Assembly (NCBI GenBank): GCA_024362935.1
Contig: JANCRA010000119.1
Span: 1,400,001 to 1,464,000 of the forward strand
From: Setophaga petechia
Lineage: Eukaryota > Chordata > Aves > Passeriformes > Parulidae
Direction of reading: 5' to 3'
DNA: 64,000 nt
Shown one piece after another: positions 20,757 to 31,847 of this stretch. The translations under genes and the position numbers were made by a program. The stretch's first letter is position 1. Each line of letters starts with the position of its first letter. The notes beneath the pieces were generated by a model. It saw only the letters and a program-made list of their open reading frames with translations, was not told where the DNA came from and ran no database searches.

Positions 20757-22223
20757 TCATGCGGAGGAATCATCAGAGTGATCACTCTCATCATCTGCCT
20801 CTGAGTCATCACTCAATGATTCACCCGCTTGATGCCGTTCAGGTTGGTCACGGTTTCCATTCTGCTCGTTGGTTGGATTCTGCCTCTGCGGTCGCAGGTC
20901 AGGGCGAACACATTTCAAAGGTACCCGGCGTACCCCAGTGTCTGTGGATACACAAGCATACCCACGCCCCAAAGCGATAAGGTCATAGGGACCTTCCCAC
21001 TGTTTGGTGACTAAATTCCACACCTGAACCTTCGCCCGAGGCTGATGTGCCTCGTCCGCAGCCTGCAACGAGAGATGGTGATTCAAAATGACAGGGTTAT
21101 TTGAGTTCTGTGCCATGGTGAGATGATTAATTGTGCACAAAGCTTTTGCCAACCGACTGTGTGGGGTTTCACCCTACATTCCCTGTTTTTGTTTTTGAAG
21201 AACCCACTTCAGAGTACCATGAGCACGTTCCACAATAGCCTGACCAGTAGGAGAATGAGGGATACCAAACTTGTGCGAGACACCCCACAACTGCAGGAAC
21301 TGCCGCACCTTTTGTGATGCGTAAGCAGGACCATTGTTGGTTTTCACAGCAGAAGGTATGCCCAAAACGGCAAAGGCCTGCCTCCAGTGGGCGAGGACAT
21401 CACGGGCCTTTTCCCCAGTGTGAGCCAAAGCCCACATTGCAGAGGAGAACGTGTCCACCGTGACATGCACGTACTTGAACCAGCCAAACTCGGCAATCTG
21501 GGTGACATCGGTCTGCCAAAGCTCCAAGGCCCTAAGGCCTCTGGGGTTTACCCCTGCCGGCAAAGGCAGAGCAAGTGCATGGCAGTCATCACATGACTCA
21601 ACAATGTCACGAGCCTCAGTTGGCGTCAGCTGAAACTGCTTCTGCAGGGTATGTGCGTTTTGGTGGGAAAACCCATGCAATGCCTTGGCCTGCACGAGTG
21701 TATCAGGCTGAGGTGCCACCCATGCTGGGTTAGCCAACTTGTCAGCCCTTGCGTTAACTTCCATGATAAAGCCTATCAAATGGGTGTGACTCCTCACATG
21801 CAGAACATAAAAGGGATGAACCCGGGCCTGAATGGCACACCACAAGGTCTTCAGTAAATGAAACAAGGCAGGATTACTGACCTCCTTCAAAACTGAATGA
21901 CCCAACTGCTGTTTGATATCAGCCACATAGACAGAATCCATGACCAAGTTGAAAGGTTCCTGGGAAAATTTCTCAAATGCCATGACAGCAGCCCTCTGTT
22001 CAACCAATTGGGCTGACCCATCCTCATGGCCTTCCAGAACCTGGTACTCAGATTCATCCCTCCAGGTAACAATGGCCTTTCCTGTCTTCCCTGAACCGTC
22101 AGTGAAGACGGTGGGTCCTTGCACAGGTTCCTTGTCCGATCCAGCTGTTATCTCTGCTCGGACATGCGCAGAATGGTTCGGGGCAGCCTGCGGTTCAAAG
22201 GACGAGTCTGGATTCCTTGACAT
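20757..22223 (-). pseudogene. pol: pol 3' part: RNase H and integrase of the beta-like ERV
   Basis: An open frame from 22,223 to 21,174 begins near TVFTDGSGKTG (RNase H) and runs into integrase. The zinc-site residues are present (HGFSHQNAH and CDDCH). The catalytic core has WQTDVTQ and IVERAH, but the second Asp is Asn (KTNNGPAY), which should kill strand transfer. It stops at 21,174. A second frame, 21,152-20,757, continues the C-terminal domain (EGPYDLIALGRGYACV) and ends in an acidic serine-rich tail. Confidence 0.88.
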
Positions 22224-22225
22224 TT

Positions 22226-22700
22226 ACGTCTTCAGATTGTTTATTATTTCTTATCTTACAAAGTTTTCCTCTCTGCCAGCCGGGATCTGACCAGTAAGGC
22301 AGCCAAGGGCACTCTGACCACCCACAGGGTGGTCGTGTCTTTTTATAATAAAAACTAAGTACATCATATTTACTTTTTATCCCCAATACTTTTCACCTTT
22401 GTTAACAGGTGCACCTTCACCACAAACCAATCCCCAAGTGCCAGCATCACCACAGAAGATGGAGGCTAAGAAGAAGAAGGAGAAAGGCTGGACACACCCA
22501 GTTGCCTCCATCTTGCCTCCTGAACCCCCATACCAAAAACCCTAAAATTTACTTTTCCACCCTGTGATAACTTCACTAATATTCCACTTAAACTGTTGTG
22601 GCTTACTGATCTTCATAGAAGGATGGTAATTTGCTCCATGGGACATAATCAAACCCACAGGGCCATTTTGGGCTCTGTGCCAGGGTCTCTGAGACCCCTG
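22226..22700 (-). repeat. Solo LTR nested in ERV pol
   Basis: It interrupts the beta-like ERV between RT and RNase H. It has a reversed polyadenylation signal (TTTATTATTTCTTAT) and the CCTCCATCTTGC block, both shared with the LTR at 47,647-48,080. Boundaries are approximate. Confidence 0.55.
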
Positions 22701-22999
22701 GCAGGGGTCTGAGCTGCTCAGGACAGCCGGAGGGATGTCCTGGGTCCTGACAGTTCCTGAATATTTTTGGGCCGCAAAGAAATTTGTGTGGATTTCACCA
22801 TATGCAGTAGCCTATGGCTGGGCAGACGATAAGTGGTCTGCCCTGAAAAATTTTTCAGAGCACTCTGCAGAGACACACTGTTTGCAAAGCTCCAGTCAAA
22901 ATCCTCCCGTTGCAGGATCTGCACCCATCAATTGCAAACACCGTTGCCGGCATTTGATTATCAAGTGAGCAATCAGCTCAAACAATGCAGTTGCCATCT
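22701..22999. other. Unassigned stretch between two nested LTRs
   Basis: No domain is recognisable on either strand. A plus frame of 77 codons exists but looks random. It may be the rest of one of the flanking LTRs. Confidence 0.4.
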
Positions 23000-23333
23000 T
23001 CCGTGGTGACGAGGTAGACGGGAGATGTGCTCATCTGATGATGATCGACAAGTCTCAGATTTATTGATTAACATGCACACTTTTATAATCACAGTAATAA
23101 GGCTCATACATATTGCAAAAGTAGAGCTCACTATTGGTCAGCTATAAGAAGTCAGTCCCACCTTTCTCAGGATGTTTGTGGCTTCTTTTTTGCCTCCTGT
23201 TATCACATATTTTCTTGAACAGCTTCTTGCTCAAAGGAGCTATGTCCTTGAATTAGGCAGCTGTTGCTTTCTCACATGTATTTTTTCACATCTCTTTTCC
23301 CATCAACTATGTCTCAATAAAATACTGTCCACA
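23000..23333 (-). repeat. Second solo LTR nested in ERV pol
   Basis: It ends ...CTGTCCACA at 23,333, where ERV coding sequence resumes. A reversed polyadenylation signal lies at 23,060-23,065. It is similar in plan and partly in sequence (GAGCTCA.TATTGGT, TTTATTGAT) to the LTR at 44,162. Confidence 0.55.
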
Positions 23334-24418
23334 CCGCGGCTGATGGGGAAGGAAAACCCATTTCAGAACGTGCAAGGAATCAGACCATTTGTCACTCTAT
23401 TGGCCAATGATGCCTGTGGGATACAAATCTGGAGTGATGATGAACACAGTGACATCAGTGAAGGCATCAATGCGATAAACTTGGAAAGCCGAAACAGCTC
23501 GCTGAACCACCTCCAAGACCTTACGTGCCCCAGAGGTCAGTGTGCGAGGTGACTTTAAATCGGAGTCTCCTTTCAACAAATCACACAGAGGAGACAGCTG
23601 CACGTCGGTTAGTCCCAAGTACAGACGTAAACAAGTGATGGCACCTACCAATTTCTGAACATCATTCAGTGTCTTCACAGAATGCATAAATTGCACCTCC
23701 TGGTGATGGATCGTCCATTCCAGAATTTTGACCCCCAAGTACTTCCAAGGTGGTTGTTGCACCTTTTCTGGAGCCACTTGCAGTCCATGAGCATGCAAAG
23801 CATCGAGCAACCGAGGCTGAATCCTCAGCAGCTCATCCTGGGTGGATGCGGCCACCAAAATGTCGTCCATATAATGATACAGATGTGCATCAGGAAACCG
23901 CTTGAGAACTCCAGACAAGGCACGGGCCACATACCACTGGCATATGGCAGGAGAATTGCACATGCCCTGTGGCAATGTCCTCCATTGATATCTCTGTGCA
24001 GGCTCAGCCTCGTTAAACGCTGGCACCGAGAAGGCAAACTTCAGTCTGTCATCGGGATGCAAAGGAATTGTAGAGATACAGTCCTTCAGATCCACAATGA
24101 ATCTGCGGGAATCATGGTAGGCAACGGCATGCCCACCTGCAATGTTCCCATGCTTTCCATCACAGCATTAACCTTTCGAAGGTCCTGCAACAACCTCCAT
24201 TTCCCGGATTTCTTTTTGATGCAGAAGACAGGAGTGTTCCAGGGACTGGAAGAAGGCGCCAGATGACCCTGGTCCAACTGCTCCTGCACCAGTTTCCGAA
24301 GAATGTCCAATTTATATTGAGGGAGGGGCCACTGCTTTTCCCATACAGGTTTGTCCACCAGCCACCGTATAGGAGGCATAGGACACTCTGCGCCCTTCAC
24401 TGCAGTGGCCCCCATCAA
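23334..24418 (-). pseudogene. pol: pol 5' part: reverse transcriptase of the beta-like ERV
   Basis: Two frames are joined by a shift near 24,095. The first has [12 protein letters not shown] and the [10 protein letters not shown] and WRLLQDLR blocks. The second has [12 protein letters not shown], the TLPQGM block and YMDDILVA, followed by the thumb and connection (LVGAITCLRLYLGL). The fit to class II RT is close. The frame ends near 23,397 and stops follow up to the nested LTR. Confidence 0.9.
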
Positions 24419-24513
24419 AAATCCATCCCGATGCGCACCCCCCAGACAGACAGAACATCGCTCCCCGAGAGGTTGGCAGGAGTAGAAGTAACATGAGGCT
24501 TAACCCAGGCCAC

Positions 24514-25184
24514 CTATCCCTCTGGGTTCATGACCAGCACAGGCCACTGGCTCACGTAGCATTGTGCTGTCCCTCCCAGGCCTGCGGCAGATGTCCCCAC
24601 CGGATCCAAGGGCCACTCCGGGGGCCAGGCGGCTAGGGAGAGAACCGTGATGTCAGCACTGCTGTCGAGAAGCTTGCGGAGGTGGATTTCCGATGGTGTC
24701 ACACCAGGAACAGACAAGGTACACAGCATCTCGGGACAGTCCTTGGTCAGGACGGCAGTCCAGTGAACTTGAGGCGGCCCAGTGGATCCAAAGCCACCAG
24801 CTCCACATGACTGTTCAGCTGTCCTGCGAACACAGGACTTAAAAGGCACAAGTTGAGCGAGCCACGTCCCTTTCAGGATCATGACGGGGGGGTGGGTGTG
24901 GAGACCATGGCATAAATCTGCCCTGTGAAATCCGCATCAATGAGCCCCAGGTGAACAATGATGCCCTGAAGGGTGGCACTAGACCTCCCCATAAGGAGAG
25001 CACTCCCCCCACCCAAGGGGCCAAAGGCATCCAGGGGAACCTTACATATCTCAGATGATTCTAAGACAACTGTTGCTGCGGTGCAGATATCCACACCTGC
25101 AGATCCGCGGGTGCTGGCTGCAAGCTGGCAAAGGAGACCTCCGTCGGCTCCGGAGTCTAGAGAGAAGCTTGTGTCTGGGCGCAT
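24514..25184 (-). pseudogene. dUTPase and protease of the beta-like ERV
   Basis: The frame 25,184-24,879 is a dUTPase: GSAGVDICTA (motif 1), GRSSATLQG (motif 2) and GLIDADFTGQI (motif 3). dUTPase removes dUTP during reverse transcription. The next frame, 24,882-24,514, is the aspartic protease, but its active site reads LLDSSADIT, where DTG or DSG is expected, so it should be dead. Confidence 0.82.
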
Positions 25185-25373
25185 CCCTCCAGCGCGCTCC
25201 TCTTGACGTTTCCCGAGCCCAGCAAAGCCTGACCGTTAACATGAACAGTCACCTTGCAAACATTGGACATGTGATTCGGCCTACCACACCTACCGCACAA
25301 GAACATGGGGAATTTGATCTTCTGCGCTTTCTTCCCTCGCTTCTTGCCAGCCTATGCAGTCCCTATGCTGCAC

Positions 25374-25456
25374 GGCTGCCGCTGTGCAGCTGGTTTGGGC
25401 GGTGCCGCGGCCGTTTGCCCTGCGGCACCGCCCAAACCAGCTGCACAGCGGCAGCC
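25374..25456. repeat. 35-bp perfect inverted repeat with 13-bp loop
   Basis: 25,374-25,408 is the exact reverse complement of 25,422-25,456. The arms are about 70% GC and can form a long hairpin in RNA or cruciform DNA. It lies in gag between capsid and nucleocapsid. Confidence 0.95.
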
Positions 25457-26704
25457 ACAGCAGCCAACTTCCGACCCGGAGATAGTGGGAACACCAGGCA
25501 GAGCCACTATGACCTTCCTACAAGCAGCATTGCAATTACACCTGACAAGGTTTGCAATCGTAACGCTCCTATCCAGAGGATCAGGCACCTGCCTCTCCAT
25601 GAATGCAATCAGCCTTGCCGCAAATTCCATGAAAGGCTCATCATCCCCCTGGGCAATGGTCGAAAATGGCTGCTTCAGAGCAGCCATCTCCAGAGTCTGG
25701 ACAATCGCTGCCATGCCCAGTGTGTGGCACTGGTCAAGCACAAGGGGATCAAATGCAACCTGCCCCTGAACATTCTCATAATGCCCTGTCCCCATCAGCA
25801 TGTCAGCAACAACCCCATGCCTGGGGTCCTGCTGCACCAGTGCAGCATTCTGCACCACTGCTTGGGCCGCCAAACAAGCCCACTTGGTCTCAAAAACAGC
25901 AAATTGCACAGGGTCAGAAAGAGAATGTGCCACACGAGGGAGATCATGAGATGTCAGCACATCCGTAGCAATCCTCCGGAGAGTCTGCATAACCTCAGCA
26001 GACCCTAAACCATGTTGAGCAACTGCTTCGTGGAGTTCTTTCTCCAGCTTATATGAAAGGGGTTCATGGGTGTTATGAGCAACGCCCCTGATCACAGGGA
26101 AAGCCTAGGGACCCCCTGGCAACACCATTCGACCCTGCGCTCCCTGCAGCACCGGCAGAGCCAGAGGAGGCCACTCCGCGACCCTGCAGATGCCACGAGG
26201 AGACAGGCTCATTCATCTCGTCGGCCTTGGTTTTGGCCTCTCGCCAGAAATGCTCAGGGTGTTTTGGACGCACAGTCACCTGGCACACAGGAAGCGCCCA
26301 GTGATTTGACGAGAAAGCGCCATGGCCCTGGGCACCCACCGGCCTCCCACTGGCTGTGTCAGCAGTTGCGCTAAAGGTAAATACCTCAGCGCCCTGCCGT
26401 GCCGCAGCTCCGGCAGGGGACACCTCGGTGGACGCAGGTGCCGGCACAGCCCGCAAATCCGGTGCGGGCTGGGACGAGACCGGCATGGGGCCCACGGCCC
26501 CCGACACGGGGGAGGAGCGGGATGCCAAGAGAGGTGCGGCCCACGGAGCCGCATCACTGCGGGGAGGCACAAGGGAGCCGGGCAAGCCCCTTATGACAGC
26601 CTGTCCCAAGCCACAAGACTCCACAGTGGGCACCGCCCCCACTGAGCAGAGACGGGCGGGCTGCTCACCGACCGGAGCAGGGCTGGACGGAGCACAGAGC
26701 GATG

Positions 26705-26842
26705 CCCCGCCCTCGGCTGCCTTCACTGACTGCGCATGCCCAGCAGGCTGCACAGACCCAGAGACCAGCGACGCCCTGCCCCTGGTGGCTTTCACCGACT
26801 GCGCATGCCCAGCAGGCTGCACAGCCCCAGAGACAGGCGAAG
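26705..26842 (-). repeat. 69-bp direct repeat (2 copies) in gag
   Basis: The unit encodes QPAGHAQSVKA on the minus strand and appears twice in tandem in the proline/alanine-rich middle of gag. Confidence 0.8.
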
Positions 26843-27613
26843 TTGCCCCCCGCCGCTGAGGAGCCCAACTCAGGGGCGGGAGAGCCCACCCCTGCTGCGC
26901 TTAGGGGGAATGTGTTGGACACACCGCAATTTGGACAAAACGTCGTCACCGAATCAGACTCAAGTCGAGGCGGAGGCTGACCCTCAAAGGCTGGGAAAGC
27001 ACAAATGGAGGGCAACCCGTCCTCCGCCACACCACCCGCGCAGGGCAGGGCAGGGCAAGGACGGCCCGCCAAATCCACAGAGCCCTCAGAAACCCACGGG
27101 GTTCCACCCCCCGGACCCAGGACCAGTTCGCTGCGAGCCCAATTCACCCAGGGTGAACAATGGCCACTCCCCAGCACAGAAGTTCACCCTCCCCCTCGTC
27201 CACGTCCGAGACAGAAGGGCTTCCCTGGGAACTCCGAGGGGTACAAGAACCAGACCCCCGCCAAAGCTCCTCAGATTTTTTCCACTGCACCAGCAGTGAT
27301 CCCACGTCTACAGTGCAGTCATCAAAGAGGGCCTCCATGAGGTGGATCCCCACGAGAGACCACTCCTCTCTGGAGAACACCTTTCCAGGGACCGAAAAAA
27401 ACCCTTGCTCTCAGGCCCACAGAATCAATCTTTCAAAATCATCCCAGGAAACAGAAACCTGTTTCCTCTCCAGGACCCCCCTCCAGAGGTCCAAAATGAG
27501 GGAATCATCCTCGAAAACCACAGAGGCTGCCATTGCCCCAAGAACAGCAGGCAAAGCACCAAAAAGAGGGGAGGGAAACCTCATCACAATCCGCTGTCCA
27601 TGTCTCAGCCTAG

Positions 27614-27639
27614 GCTGCAATACACTTCGGCGGTCACCA
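27614..27639 (-). promoter_or_regulatory. Primer binding site, tRNA-Trp-like
   Basis: On the minus strand TGGTGACCGCCGAAGTG follows the LTR after 2 bases. It resembles the tRNA-Trp site TGGTGACCCCGACGTGA used by avian leukosis viruses, with mismatches. Confidence 0.6.
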
Positions 27640-27641
27640 GC

Positions 27642-27934
27642 CATCGCTATAGGACACGAAAGAATACAAGCACACCACTGCTCTCAAGGCGAAGGAAAAA
27701 AGGGAAGTTTATTTTCTGACTCCAATATTTATAGTTTTACAAAACTGACAGCGAATTTGAGGGTGACAGTGACACCTCTCCAATGACACTGGTCAAACAA
27801 ACAGTCAATCAACTCTCTTCTCCTCCATCAAGGAATGCAAAACACTAAGTTATTTACAGAAAGTGTGTGAGAAAATTCACTACAAGAATGTCAACATCAG
27901 AAGGCTTAGAAAACCTTAAAAAAACAGGGTGAAA
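27642..27934 (-). repeat. 5' LTR of the beta-like ERV (about 293 bp)
   Basis: It shares both termini with the LTR at 20,577. The first bases differ (CATCGC for TGTCAC), so the inner terminus is mutated. Confidence 0.75.
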
Positions 27935-28950
27935 AGTCCCCACTGAATTGAGGTTTGTCAGCTGTTTGCAGACTCTGGGATGATGGTACATTATTGCAGA
28001 GATTGCTATTTACCTAATTCCACCTATGTTGTTAGCTTTGTCTGCTATTTGAAATATTCCTGATTGTTGTAACCAAATTATTCCTAATTTCTGTAAGTTT
28101 CTTGTCTAATACATGTATTATTTTACTATGATGTTGCTTCATACTCATAACAAAAGACATGCATCTCATTCTTAAAAAACAAAAAAGAAGAATGAATGCC
28201 TTAAGAATGTTCAAATAATGCAATATATACATGAGAAATTTGGACGACTAATCGTTTTGAATAATGCAATATTTACATGAGAAATTTGGAAAAAAGATCA
28301 TCACATCTAAATCCCAGTTGAGTGTACCACAGTGAAGCCTGATTGATTCATTACCTTCAGGAGAAGATGTACCTGTGTTTTATCATCAGCAGCAGTTCAA
28401 AGCAGTCACTTGTTCATTCCATCAGACACTGATCAGCTCTGAAAAATGAGGCCCAGTGAAAGGAGAAATAACCTCATCACCCTGCAGCCTTTGTGCCAGA
28501 GCAGGAGCAGAAGGAGGACTGCCCAGACACGGCTGTGTCTGGAAACTGACAGAGGCAATTTGCCAACAAAAGCCTCACGGTATTCTCATGGTACAGTGCT
28601 CCTACGAACCTTCTGCAGTTATTCCCTGTTCCAGCTCCCAGGAGGACATTCAGTGATGTCAAAGATCAACATTTCCAGCTCATAGACTTTCTCATACTTC
28701 TCAACTCATTGGAAACAATGGTCATTTCTTTCCATTTCCCTAAGAGACATTGGATATTATTCTTTTGTTTTCTCATGCTGCTAAACCCTGTGTCAGTGAC
28801 TTGATAGAATTTGGTAAGTTTTGTTGATTGTAATTGGTCTTCTATCTTATCGCATATCTAATAGATAACCAGTGATAACCTTGATGAGATAATACCATCA
28901 CAAGAGTGAGCTGTTTCAGCATCAGAACATGTGAGCCTTTTTTAAATTAA
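27935..28950. other. No gene recognised; probable HYDIN intron or ERV remains
   Basis: The stretch is AT-rich. A sequence of about 38 bp (ATAATGCAATAT..ACATGAGAAATTTGGA) occurs twice near 28,215 and 28,260. No long ORF or RNA gene was seen. The last 300 bp may be an env end, because a polypurine tract follows. Confidence 0.4.
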
Positions 28951-29240
28951 CACAAGGGGGAGATGTCATAGACAGACAGAATAATGATGAAAGAGAGACC
29001 TCATGAAATCAGGCCTTGTTCTGCCATATTAATAGCTGGCCTATCATCTCTTCTGAGTGCAGCTAAGCAGTTTCAAGTTCCCATGTGAAGCTATTTTGAG
29101 AATGAGACTTTGTGAACAATCTATTCTGAGGGTGAAAAACAAATGCACCTGCAATAACAAGGCATTTTTCCCATGAGAATCAGTGAAGAGAACAGGTAAA
29201 CAATACAATAGAGAGATTTGATGCACAAGTAAAATCTATT
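28951..29240 (+). mobile_element. ERV 3' end: polypurine tract and LTR start
   Basis: ACAAGGGGGAGA is directly followed by TGTCATAGACAG, the usual arrangement of polypurine tract and LTR TG start (28,964). The LTR seems to fade near 29,240 without a clear CA end. Confidence 0.45.
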
Positions 29241-29281
29241 TTATTAACCAAAAATAGAATAACTGCTAAGAACTCTATTAA

Positions 29282-29897
29282 CTAACTAAAGTTGCTCACA
29301 AGGTCTGTCAAACTGTGTAAAATGAGTTGTGTGAATAAAGAGTAAAGAGTTCTTCTCCATCTCAGCTGGGTCTTCTGGGATTTCAGTTCCCCCCTTCTTT
29401 GGAGCTTTGGCTCCCCCCTCCTTTGGGGCTTTGGTTTCCCTCTTCTTTGGGGCTTTGGGTTCCCCCTTCTTTGGGGCTCTGGGTTCCTTCTTCTCTGGGA
29501 TTTTGGTTTCTTTCCTCTCTGATGCTTTGGTTTCCTTCTTCTCTGGGGCCTTGGTTTCTTTCTTCTCTGGGATTTGGTTTCCTTCCTGTCTGGGATTTTG
29601 GTTTCCTTCTTCTCTGAGGCCCTGGTTTCTTTCTTCTCTGGGATTTTGGTTTCCTTCTTTGGGGTCTTGGTTTCCTTCTTCTCTGGGGCCTTGGTTTCCT
29701 TTTTTGGGATTTTGGTTTCCTTCTTCTCTGGGGCATGGGCTTCCTTCTTCTCTGGGGTCTTGCTTTTTCCCTCCTCTGGGAGTTTTGGAGGTTGCTTCCC
29801 CACAGTGACACCCTTCTTTTCCTTCTACTTCCTCTCTTTTTCCTCTAAGGCTTTTGCCTCCTCCTCAAGCTTTTGAGCCAGCTGCTTCAGCTCCCTT
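29282..29897 (-). pseudogene. HYDIN: HYDIN-like exon with charged Lys/Glu/Pro repeats, early stop
   Basis: An acceptor (TTTGTCTGCAG) at 29,898-29,903 precedes a coiled-coil-like start (KQLAQKLEEEAKALEEKER). TAG at 29,826-29,828 then interrupts the frame. Beyond it come many short units of the type PEKKETK. It lies downstream of the other HYDIN-like exons in the same direction. Linking it to HYDIN rests on position and on a charged segment known in HYDIN; it could belong to another gene. Confidence 0.5.
29395..29790 (-). repeat. Minisatellite of about 24-30 bp units (KKETK coding)
   Basis: On plus, the unit is like TTCCTTCTTCTCTGGGGCCTTGG, repeated about 15 times with variation. Both strands stay open for long distances because the unit length is often a multiple of three. 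Confidence 0.85.
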
Positions 29898-29903
29898 CTG
29901 CAG

Positions 29904-30420
29904 ACAAAATAGAAAACATGGCTGAGAGTCCCCACCAGAAACTTGGGCTCCCTAGTCCTGGCTGGCCCTGCACTTCATTCCTTGACCCTGAGGCCATTCC
30001 CGTCAATTCTCCTCAACCCACAGAGGTTGGGAACATCCCAAGTGAGGCCATTGGTGGAAGGGGACCTCCAGGACCAGCCAAATCTCATCTTTGCCATCAG
30101 AAGCTCTTGACTGTTCCAACTCCCTCTGAAGGCACAGCCAGACCCCTCCAGCCCCTGCCCAAGGCTGATCCAGCAGTTCTCTGCGCTGGTGCCTGAAAAC
30201 GCCCTTTGTCTCTTGGCTTCCCAGGTTAAAGCAGAGCACAGAGTGCTGACATCTGCTCATCTCTGCTACAATTCTTACTCAGCTCATTCAGCCCCCTTCC
30301 TCGTGGGCATAGCTGTAGCAGGATTTTAGAGTTCAGATTTCAGCTGAGGGTTAAAAGCAATTCCCATTGATCAGGATGTAAGTTAGATAGGCAGACCATA
30401 GGTTAATGATTATGAGATGC
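29904..30420. other. Intron-like sequence, nothing recognised
   Basis: No ORF, RNA gene or clear repeat is visible. Confidence 0.5.
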
Positions 30421-30424
30421 TTAA

Positions 30425-30915
30425 GCTGGGTCTGATTGTTCTGTTGTTTACCATTAGGAGCTGCTTTCTAGAAGGAGGTGGAGGAAGTGAACTGTTATAA
30501 GAACATCTTGAAACCAGGAGAACAATGGTTTAGCACCTGGGCTTGATGTCAATCAGTCACTAAGCAGGGGACCTTGGATCGTGCCAGAGGGTCACAGAGA
30601 CCTGATGACTTCATCCCTTAAGACCACTGACCCAATTTGAGACCACCAACCCAATTCAAGGGAGGAATTGCACAGGTGTGAAGGACCGATGACCTCATTT
30701 GATCACAGAGGAGGGATGGGAGGTGATGGGGTTGTGCAGATGTATTGTATGTAAGATCTTGGGAAATAAAGAGAGGGCAAAGAACCTTGGACGGCGCGGT
30801 CACGCCTTTTAGGGACGGCTCTGGTGCCGCCCGCCGGTGTTAATAAACACACCACTGTCTGACTCTAATTAGTTAGAGAGTCTCTGTCTGTGGTCTTCGG
30901 TTTTAACCGAAGCCT
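30425..30915 (+). repeat. Solo LTR (candidate)
   Basis: It has an LTR-like layout: AATAAA near 30,764 and again at 30,842, then a U5-like stretch ending CGGTTTTAACCGAAG, itself a short palindrome. Boundaries are approximate. Confidence 0.45.
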
Positions 30916-31650
30916 GCTCCTTCATGAGAACAATCCTATCAGTCAGAAAGCAAAGGCTGCAGGAACTGCTCTCCTGCAAGACAGGCTCTTGTCAGCCAGA
31001 TTTCCTGCTGGAACCCAGCTGTGCCCAAGCAAACCAGTGCTGGCTGCCATGGAAACCATTGGAAGCAGCCTCATCCATCTCCTCCCCATGAAACCAGCTT
31101 CAGCCTGGCCTGATGCACAGGCTTGCTTGAAGCAGCCTCCACTCCCAGCTCCACACTTGGCCTGTGTGTCCTGAGCTGGGCTGCCCTGCTGGAGCTGAGC
31201 TTCTCCTGTGCTTGCCCATGGCTGCAGCTGCAGGGGAGCCTAAAGGACATGAGCTTTTCTGGCTGCTGTCCCAGCGTAAGGAGAACCCTGGCAGATCAGC
31301 AGTGCAAGGACTTCATCTGGGGCAGGAGCAGGACCCAAAGCAAGGTTTGCTCTGTGCCCCATGCCTGCCCATACCACAATCCCACTGTTCTGGTGAAGAA
31401 GGGAGATGATGGAGAAGATGCCACTCAACACCATGGACTTCAAGACACCTCTAGAGGCAGGGCCAAGGCAAGCCCAGAGCCCAGCTCCCTGCAGGCAGCA
31501 GCAAAGCCAAGAGGGCTCAGCACCCAAATAGAGAAGAAGAGGTTCTGTCTCACCAGAAGAAGGTCCTTCCTCTCTTGGCAGCCAGGGAGCTCAGAGTGGC
31601 CATCCCTGTGCTGCTTCTGGCTGTTGCTGTGCAGTACCTCTGAGCTCAGA
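30916..31650. other. Intron-like sequence, nothing recognised
   Basis: It is GC-moderate with open frames on plus that show no known domain. Confidence 0.45.
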
Positions 31651-31836
31651 GGCCTTGGAGCAGGGAAGCCCTGCAGGCACAATAACCCATGGCAGAGCAG
31701 GAACCCATGGAAGGCCTTGGAGCAGGGAAGCGCTGCAAGGACAATAACCCATGGAAGAGCAGGAACTCATGGAAGGCCTTGGAGCAGGGAAGCCCTGCGG
31801 GGGCAATAACCCATGGCAGAGCAGGAACCCATGGAA
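31651..31836. repeat. 62-bp tandem repeat, 3 copies
   Basis: Units start GGCCTTGGAGCAGGGAAG at 31,651, 31,713 and 31,775. The array ends 11 bp from the splice donor of the next exon. Confidence 0.9.
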
Positions 31837-31847
31837 GCCTGACTCAC

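Larger units (their letters stand above)
25200..27535 (-). pseudogene. gag: gag of the beta-like ERV, several breaks
   Basis: The matrix start is near 27,532 (MAASVVFEDDSLILDLW) and continues after a stop in the frame 27,380-27,144. A proline- and alanine-rich middle follows (26,822-26,073). Capsid is 26,095-25,460, with a major homology region around DEPFMEFAARLIAFME. Nucleocapsid near 25,320-25,270 has one clear knuckle, CGRCGRPNHMSNVC. Stops and shifts separate the pieces. An inverted repeat sits between capsid and the knuckle. Confidence 0.82.
20577..27934 (-). mobile_element. Betaretrovirus-like ERV (class II), decayed, with nested LTRs
   Basis: Read right to left: 5' LTR (27,934-27,642), PBS, gag, a dUTPase and protease region, RT, RNase H, integrase, then the 3' LTR (20,676-20,577). 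No env is seen. dUTPase next to protease marks betaretroviruses. It is old: frames are broken in gag, pro and pol, catalytic residues have changed, and other LTRs sit inside pol. I see no target duplication: the left flank ends TATAGA and the right begins AGTCCC. Confidence 0.9.

Noticed and set aside
22735..22968. 77-codon plus frame between nested LTRs as an accessory gene
   Set aside because: Short, no domain, begins and ends inside probable LTR sequence.
26073..26859. Long plus frames in the beta-like gag middle
   Set aside because: Pro/Ala-rich GC sequence opens both strands; the minus strand fits gag order.
28477..28685. Short frames near 28.5 kb as an env or host exon
   Set aside because: No recognisable motif; only the polypurine tract and LTR start nearby could be supported.
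29399..29808. Plus-strand ORF rich in Leu, Phe, Trp, Ser
   Set aside because: It is a shadow of the Lys/Glu/Pro minisatellite on the minus strand, with no start context or domain.
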